Shown here piece by piece: positions 6,210-10,252 of a DNA stretch of 10,252 bases. Each line of letters starts with the position of its first letter. The first letter of the stretch is position 1. This DNA is from an uncultured Ruminococcus sp. (GTDB lineage Bacteria > Bacillota > Clostridia > Oscillospirales > Acutalibacteraceae), in assembly GCA_902762335.1 (NCBI GenBank), contig CACWNZ010000024.1:1-10252 (forward strand). The letters are read 5' to 3'. Below the pieces are notes generated by a model. That model did no database searches. It was given only the letters and a program-made list of their open reading frames with translations, and had not been told where the DNA came from. The position numbers were made by a program, and so were the translations under genes.

Positions 6210-6264
6210 CCGTTTCGGAAGCTTGGCTGTTATTATATATAGAAACGGCATCCGACCGAAACGG
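6210..6264. repeat. 9-bp inverted repeat flanking the promoter of the second LRR gene
   Basis: CCGTTTCGG (6210-6218) and its exact reverse complement CCGAAACGG (6256-6264) bracket the putative -10 and start site. A further GAAACGGC (6242-6249) repeats part of the right arm (6258-6265). Two or three half-sites around a promoter fit an operator. Because the left arm lies upstream of the likely start, it would not be part of an RNA hairpin from this promoter. Confidence 0.5.
6228..6236 (+). promoter_or_regulatory. Putative extended -10 promoter of the second LRR gene
   Basis: TGTTATTAT (TG, one base, TATTAT 6231-6236), followed by ATATAG, lies 48 bases before the GTG start at 6285. It shares GGCT(T)GTTATTATA with the element before the broken paralogue at 1788. 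No good -35 is visible. Confidence 0.5.
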
Positions 6265-6268
6265 CGTC

Positions 6269-6275
6269 AAGGGAG
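6269..6275 (+). promoter_or_regulatory. Shine-Dalgarno that favours the GTG start at 6285
   Basis: AAGGGAG ends directly against the ATG at 6276, leaving no spacer for that codon. It stands nine bases before the GTG at 6285, a workable spacing. The start choice is therefore GTG 6285, three codons downstream of the ATG. Confidence 0.7.
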
Positions 6276-6284
6276 ATGGTCAAC

Positions 6285-8099
6285 GTGAGAAGAGGTATTC
6301 TCAAGGGACTTGCCGCGGCAGCGCTTGCGGCAGTAATGCTTGTCGGAACAGCGGTCACAGGGCTTAGCGTAAGCGCGGCGCAGTACATGGGGGTATCCGC
6401 AGCCTCCGCAACAGAGCAGCGCGGGAATTACGAGGGCTTTGAATGGACTCTGAACTCTTTCGGCAATGAAAAATACGTTACAATAGAAGGCTACAACGGA
6501 AAATCGAAGAATCCCGTTATCCCCGATAAGATAAACGGCTATAAGGTAATGGAGATAAGCAGCGCCTTCAAGGATATGAAATATCTCAGAAGCATTACGA
6601 TCTCTAAGAACATAAAGCTTATCAACAGGGATTTCGCAAGGAACTGCGATAAGCTGGAAAATATCTTCGTTTCTCCGCAGAACGAGGACTACAGCTCGGT
6701 AAAGGGCTACCTCTGCGATAAGCAGGGCAAAATACTCTACCGCGCGCCTATAGGAAAGTCCGGCATAGCATATATTCCCCCCGACATTGAAACGATAGAG
6801 CAGCTTGCCTTTGAAAACTGCAGGAATATTACAAAGGTCGTTACCAAGTCAAAGGTCAGGTTTATAGGCTATCATGCGTTTTACGGCTGTGATAAGCTTG
6901 AAGAGGCGCTCATCAGGGGAGATATTGAGACTGTGGATATGAGCTTCGAGGGCTGTCCCGCGCTTAAGAGCATAGAGCTTACGGGCAGTCAGAGCAGTTA
7001 TATGACGGCGGACGGCGTACTGTATAAAACCAACGGCGCGCAGAGCCTGCCCGTGTCTCTCGTACGATACCCCGCAGGCAAGGGCGCTTCGGCAGATGAG
7101 AGCGGCAGTCCCGAAGGCTACGGAAAATACACCGTGCCGGATCACGTAGTAAGAATAGAGAGCCGCGCCTTTGCAGACTGCACCGGTCTGCTTACAGTGA
7201 ATATCCACAGGAACGTAAGCTATATCGAGCAGTCGGCATTTGACAACACGAGTGTAACCGAAATAAACGTAAACGCGAAAAACAAATACTACCGCTTCAA
7301 AAACGGGATGCTCATAGGCAGAAAAGCCGGAGACGAAAGCCGAAGCGGAGACGTGATAATAAGAGTGATGCCCGCTGCTTCGGGCAGGCTCGTTATACCG
7401 TCATCGATAACCGAAATAATGCCCGAGGCATTCAAGAGCTGCAATATAGACGACGTATATATCCCGAACAGTATAGTCAGGATCGGCGGCAGCGCCTTTG
7501 AGGGCTGCGAGATGCTGAGAAAAATAACCATACCCGCAAGTGTTGACACGATAGAACAGTTCACCTTCAGCGGCTGCAGGCGACTCGTTTCGGTGACCGT
7601 TGAAGCAGAGGCAAAGAGCCGCAAAAAGAGTATAGGATACGGAGCTTTTTACGAATGTCCTAATCTCGTTATTGCGAAGCTTCCCAAGGCTGTGACAGAG
7701 ATAGATGACGATGCCTTTATGGGTGATACCGCAGTCACCGTATACGGCAAAAGCGGCAGCTATCCTCTTGAATACGCGCGGAGGCACGGAATGATGAGAT
7801 CGATATATGCCCCCGAGCTGAAGGCTATATGCATTGCCTGCGAGACCGTCAAGGATCCTGCAAGGATAATGGTCGAAGCAGATGCGGCAGGCGGCAAGGG
7901 CGGCTATGAATTCGCTGTGTACTACAAAAAAGCAAGCTCATCAAAATGGGTGTGCGCAAAGGAGTACAGCGCGGCAAGGACAGCAAGGATCCGTCCGGGA
8001 AGCAGAACGGATTATCAGATAATGATAAAAGTAAAGGACAAGGTCGGAAAGGTGGCGCAGAAAACGGTAAATATCAGCTCGGATACCCTAAGCTTGTAA
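6285..8099 (+). CDS. Second secreted BspA-type leucine-rich-repeat protein with tyrosine-rich C-terminal domain
   Basis: A 604-residue protein read from GTG 6285. An ATG at 6276 would add three residues but has no SD spacing, and only the GTG start aligns the signal peptide residue for residue with the paralogue at 2303 (RRGILKGLAAAALAAVMLVGTAVTG against KNSILRKLCAISLAAVMLTGTAVCS). Cleavage is likely after SVSA. Residues 45-505 carry the LRR_5/BspA pattern, such as IPNSIVRIGGSAFEGC, IPASVDTIEQFTFSGC and YTVPDHVVRIESRAFADC, with the characteristic YMTADGVLYK...LVRYP insert. The last 95 residues are the tyrosine-rich beta domain (GGYEFAVYYKK, W555, TDYQIMIKVKD). No cell-wall anchor is seen. Together with the 2303 gene it forms a diverged local pair of nearly equal length, presumably surface binding or adhesion proteins; the target is unknown. 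It has its own promoter region, bounded by a strong terminator upstream. Confidence 0.9.
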   Translation: MRRGILKGLAAAALAAVMLVGTAVTGLSVSAAQYMGVSAASATEQRGNYEGFEWTLNSFGNEKYVTIEGYNGKSKNPVIPDKINGYKVMEISSAFKDMKYLRSITISKNIKLINRDFARNCDKLENIFVSPQNEDYSSVKGYLCDKQGKILYRAPIGKSGIAYIPPDIETIEQLAFENCRNITKVVTKSKVRFIGYHAFYGCDKLEEALIRGDIETVDMSFEGCPALKSIELTGSQSSYMTADGVLYKTNGAQSLPVSLVRYPAGKGASADESGSPEGYGKYTVPDHVVRIESRAFADCTGLLTVNIHRNVSYIEQSAFDNTSVTEINVNAKNKYYRFKNGMLIGRKAGDESRSGDVIIRVMPAASGRLVIPSSITEIMPEAFKSCNIDDVYIPNSIVRIGGSAFEGCEMLRKITIPASVDTIEQFTFSGCRRLVSVTVEAEAKSRKKSIGYGAFYECPNLVIAKLPKAVTEIDDDAFMGDTAVTVYGKSGSYPLEYARRHGMMRSIYAPELKAICIACETVKDPARIMVEADAAGGKGGYEFAVYYKKASSSKWVCAKEYSAARTARIRPGSRTDYQIMIKVKDKVGKVAQKTVNISSDTLSL

Positions 8100-8100
8100 T

Positions 8101-8118
8101 GGCTCGTCCGCATGAGCC
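8101..8118 (+). terminator. Hairpin immediately after the second LRR gene, weak terminator
   Basis: GGCTCGT (8101-8107) pairs with ATGAGCC (8112-8118), with one G-U pair and a CCGC tetraloop, starting one base after the TAA stop. Only a short TTTA follows, so termination may be partial. It could also protect the 3' end. Confidence 0.45.
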
Positions 8119-8521
8119 TTTACATACGAGCTCTGAAAGCAAGCCGAAAGACTTTCAGAAGCCCCCTGAAACATTATAGGGCGCGGCGCCCGGGTCTTAC
8201 TATACGTCCCGCCAACAAACGGGTACCGCGCAATATAATTACAGAATCACAGACACATCGCGTATATGCCGGTCATCATTATCAAGCCCGAAAAACATTT
8301 ACGCTGCTCTATCCGCAACAGAGCTGCCGTACATTCTTCGACTATATTTATTCACCGAATGATGATGAGAGGCACGGGTGTGTCTGTTTTTGTATGTCCC
8401 CGAGGCTGTGTGTCGGAATGATACTATATCACCCTTTTCTGTGGTAAAATAAGGCAATTACAGCCGAAAAAATGCATAATTTTTTGTTTGATATTTGAAA
8501 GAAAATTTACACGGCAGAAAT
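8119..8521. other. Long non-coding gap between the LRR gene and guaB
   Basis: I find no supportable gene. An open frame at 8112-8447 has no RBS, starts inside the hairpin region and has a basic, Arg/His/Cys-rich composition unlike the real proteins here. Two small hairpins are visible: TCTGAAAG/CTTTCAGA (8132-8139 with 8152-8159) and GGGCG/CGCCC (8179-8183 with 8187-8191); neither is followed by a T run. TGGTAAAAT (8442-8450) resembles the guaB extended -10 and could be a second, upstream promoter. Confidence 0.5.
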
Positions 8522-8550
8522 ATTTATTATTCCTTAAAAGAATAATAAAT
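8522..8550. repeat. 11-bp A+T-rich inverted repeat upstream of the guaB promoter
   Basis: ATTTATTATTC (8522-8532) is repeated exactly in reverse complement (8540-8550) around a 7-base spacer. It ends ten bases before the TGGTATAAT element, so it covers the -35 region. This placement suits a regulator-binding site or an UP-like A+T element. If transcription began further upstream it would form an RNA hairpin. Confidence 0.55.
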
Positions 8551-8560
8551 CGATTCTTTG

Positions 8561-8569
8561 TGGTATAAT
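8561..8569 (+). promoter_or_regulatory. Extended -10 promoter of guaB
   Basis: TGGTATAAT is a perfect TATAAT (8564-8569) with the TG extension. It lies 49 bases before the ATG, giving a leader of roughly 40 bases. No good -35 is seen at 17 bases upstream; the position falls within the inverted repeat. The short leader leaves no room for a purine riboswitch. Confidence 0.75.
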
Positions 8570-8618
8570 CAAATACTAAATAACACAAAAATCAAAAAAG
8601 GACGGGGGAGATCCAAAA

Positions 8619-10097
8619 ATGATGACAAGGGATTATAACGAAAAGTTCGGCAAAGAGGGTCTTACGTTTGATGACGTTCTGCTGATTCCCGGGGAATCAA
8701 GCGTTCAGCCGAAGGACGTGGATGTCAGCACTTATCTTACAAAAAAGATAAAGCTCAACACACCTCTTATGACGGCGGCTATGGACACCGTAACTGAGAC
8801 GAGAATGGCAATAGCCATTGCAAGAGAGGGCGGCATAGGCATAATACACAAGAATATGCCTATCGATCAGCAGGCAGATGCCGTAGACAGGGTAAAGCGC
8901 TCCGAAAACGGCGTTATCGCAAATCCGTTTTCACTCACACCGGGTCATTACGTATACGATGCCAACAAGCTTATGGCTAAGTATAAGATCTCGGGCGTAC
9001 CGATCTGCGAGGACGGCAGGCTCGTAGGACTTATCACCAACCGCGACCTCAGATTCATGGACGAGAGCGATTACAGCCAGAAGATAGCTGACGTTATGAC
9101 CGACAGGGATCTTATCACCGCTCCCGTAGGCACTACGCTGCTTGAGGCTCAGCAAATACTCAAGAAGCACAAGATAGAGAAGCTCCCCATAGTAGATGCC
9201 AACGGAATGCTGAAGGGACTTATCACGATAAAGGATATCGAAAAGTCGGTGCAGTATCCCAACAGCGCAAGAGACGAAGCAGGCAGACTGCTGTGCGGCG
9301 CAGCTATAGGCGGCACCCCCGACGTGCTTGAAAGAGTAGATGAGCTCATCAAGGCAGGCGTAGACGTTCTCGTGCTTGATTCCGCGCACGGACATAACAA
9401 TAATATAATCAACTCGGTAGCAAGGGTCAAAAAGGCTTTCCCCGACGTTCAGCTCGTTGCGGGCAATATAGCTACCGCAGAGGCGGCAAAGGCTCTTATA
9501 GATGCAGGCGCAGACTGCGTAAAGGTCGGCATAGGTCCCGGCTCTATATGCACAACAAGAATAGTAGCAGGCATAGGCGTACCGCAGATAACCGCGATAT
9601 ACGATGCGGCGTGCGAGGCATCAAAGCATAATATACCCGTTATAGCAGACGGCGGCGTAAAATACTCGGGCGACATAGTAAAGGCGCTTGCCGCAGGCGG
9701 AAGCGTAGTAATGATCGGCTCGCTCGTAGCAGGCTGTGAGGAATCTCCCGGAGAGAGCGAGATCTATCAGGGCAGACAGTTCAAGGTATACAGAGGCATG
9801 GGCAGTCTCGGCGCAATGGGCAGAGGCAGCGCGGACCGTTACTTCCAGTCGGGCAATAAAAAGCTCGTTCCTGAGGGAGTCGAGGGCAGAGTGCCTTACA
9901 AGGGACTTCTCTCCGATACGATCTTTCAGCTCATGGGCGGTCTGAGAGCAGGTATGGGTTATACAGGCTGTGCAAACATACAGGAACTTCACGACAAGGC
10001 AACATTTGTACGCATTACGGGAGCAGGATTGAAAGAAAGTCACCCGCATGACATACAGATAACAAAGGAAGCACCCAACTATTCATACAACGGTTAA
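8619..10097 (+). CDS. guaB: Inosine-5'-monophosphate dehydrogenase
   Basis: This cytoplasmic enzyme oxidises IMP to XMP with NAD+, the committed step of guanine nucleotide synthesis. The 492 residues are a normal bacterial length. The (beta/alpha)8 barrel opens with LTFDDVLLIP (15-24). Two CBS domains are inserted at about 100-210 (VPICEDGRLVGLITNRDL and KLPIVDANGMLKGLITIKDI). The barrel resumes with LDSAHGHN (253-260), the catalytic loop GIGPGSICTTR with nucleophile Cys311, and the IMP phosphate region ADGGVKYSGD (343-352). The mobile flap carries the catalytic Arg407-Tyr408 pair (SADRYF) and EGRVPYKG (422-429). The first of two adjacent ATGs (8619) fits best, eight bases after GGGGGAG (8604-8610). 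It is a single-gene unit with its own promoter and terminator; no guaA or purine operon partner lies in the window. All catalytic residues expected for an active enzyme are present. Confidence 0.97.
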   Translation: MMTRDYNEKFGKEGLTFDDVLLIPGESSVQPKDVDVSTYLTKKIKLNTPLMTAAMDTVTETRMAIAIAREGGIGIIHKNMPIDQQADAVDRVKRSENGVIANPFSLTPGHYVYDANKLMAKYKISGVPICEDGRLVGLITNRDLRFMDESDYSQKIADVMTDRDLITAPVGTTLLEAQQILKKHKIEKLPIVDANGMLKGLITIKDIEKSVQYPNSARDEAGRLLCGAAIGGTPDVLERVDELIKAGVDVLVLDSAHGHNNNIINSVARVKKAFPDVQLVAGNIATAEAAKALIDAGADCVKVGIGPGSICTTRIVAGIGVPQITAIYDAACEASKHNIPVIADGGVKYSGDIVKALAAGGSVVMIGSLVAGCEESPGESEIYQGRQFKVYRGMGSLGAMGRGSADRYFQSGNKKLVPEGVEGRVPYKGLLSDTIFQLMGGLRAGMGYTGCANIQELHDKATFVRITGAGLKESHPHDIQITKEAPNYSYNG

Positions 10098-10112
10098 TCA
10101 GCATTCGGTATA

Positions 10113-10146
10113 ACAGGGCAGTCTGTAAGGATTGTCCTGTTTTTTT
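10113..10146 (+). terminator. Rho-independent terminator of guaB
   Basis: ACAGGGCA (10113-10120) pairs with TGTCCTGT (10133-10140) through one G-U pair. The inner GTC/GAT can extend the stem, and T 10140-10146 follows. It starts 16 bases after the stop codon. Confidence 0.9.
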
Positions 10147-10190
10147 ATATGTTAACGTGAGTTCGATGAAAACGAAAAATTATTATACTG

Positions 10191-10252
10191 TCATTCTGAG
10201 GAGCGACAGCGACGAAGAATCTTTTGAAGATTCCTCACTGCGTTCGGAATGA
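10191..10252. repeat. Palindromic intergenic repeat element, reaching the window edge
   Basis: The 62 bases begin TCATTC and end with its reverse complement GAATGA. At the centre GAATCTT (10217-10223) and AAGATTC (10227-10233) form a 7-bp stem with loop TTG. From memory, the TCATTCTGAG...GAAGAATCTT wording resembles a dispersed palindromic repeat seen between genes in many gut Bacillota genomes. It may continue past the window. It contains no ORF. Confidence 0.6.

Noticed and set aside
8112..8447. 111-residue open frame in the gap before guaB
   Set aside because: No RBS, atypical Arg/His/Cys-rich composition, start inside hairpin-rich sequence after the LRR gene, and no recognisable domain.
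8570..8618. Purine or other riboswitch in the guaB leader
   Set aside because: The leader from the best promoter is about 40 bases and shows no conserved aptamer core or terminator/antiterminator pair.

Overview
The window looks like a chromosomal segment from an anaerobic Bacillota, most likely of the Ruminococcus/Oscillospiraceae type. The evidence is the order parB 3' end - serS, a perfect ParB-binding parS palindrome just after serS, secreted BspA-type leucine-rich-repeat (LRR) proteins ending in a tyrosine-rich beta domain, purine-rich Shine-Dalgarno sequences and uniform TAA stops. The genus is an inference from these traits, not a database match. All genes lie on the + strand.

Layout. 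1-1680 is the conserved core: the C-terminal 87 residues of ParB, seryl-tRNA synthetase (serS), its rho-independent terminator, and parS at 1660-1675. This places the window close to the replication origin if the organism follows the usual Bacillota arrangement. 1681-8100 is an accessory block of surface-protein genes: a broken, LRR-less paralogue (1788-2126, with a TGA inside its signal peptide), a full-length LRR protein (2303-4138), an A+T-rich gene for an unrecognised putative lipoprotein built from two long helical repeats, each ending in a strict 11-residue Tyr/Trp repeat (4447-6048), and a second full-length LRR protein (6285-8099, best read from a GTG start). 8100-8618 holds no convincing gene but carries hairpins and the guaB promoter. 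8619-10097 is guaB (IMP dehydrogenase), followed by a terminator and, at the right edge, one copy of a palindromic intergenic repeat.

How the parts relate. The three LRR-family genes share signal-peptide sequence, C-terminal domain and a common TGTTATTA-type element 37-48 bases before the start codon, so they look like local duplicates with a retained promoter. The broken copy has the architecture expected if the LRR core were lost between two short in-phase homologies that still flank that core in the 6285-8099 gene. The A+T-rich gene has its own promoter and terminator and is bracketed by a 12-base near-perfect direct repeat, which suggests it arrived separately between the LRR genes.

The items most worth a second look are the hendecad-repeat lipoprotein, the LRR-less derivative and its apparent deletion mechanism, the shared promoter element with nearby palindromes, and the parS site. 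I see no CRISPR array, tRNA, rRNA, transposase or recognisable defence system.
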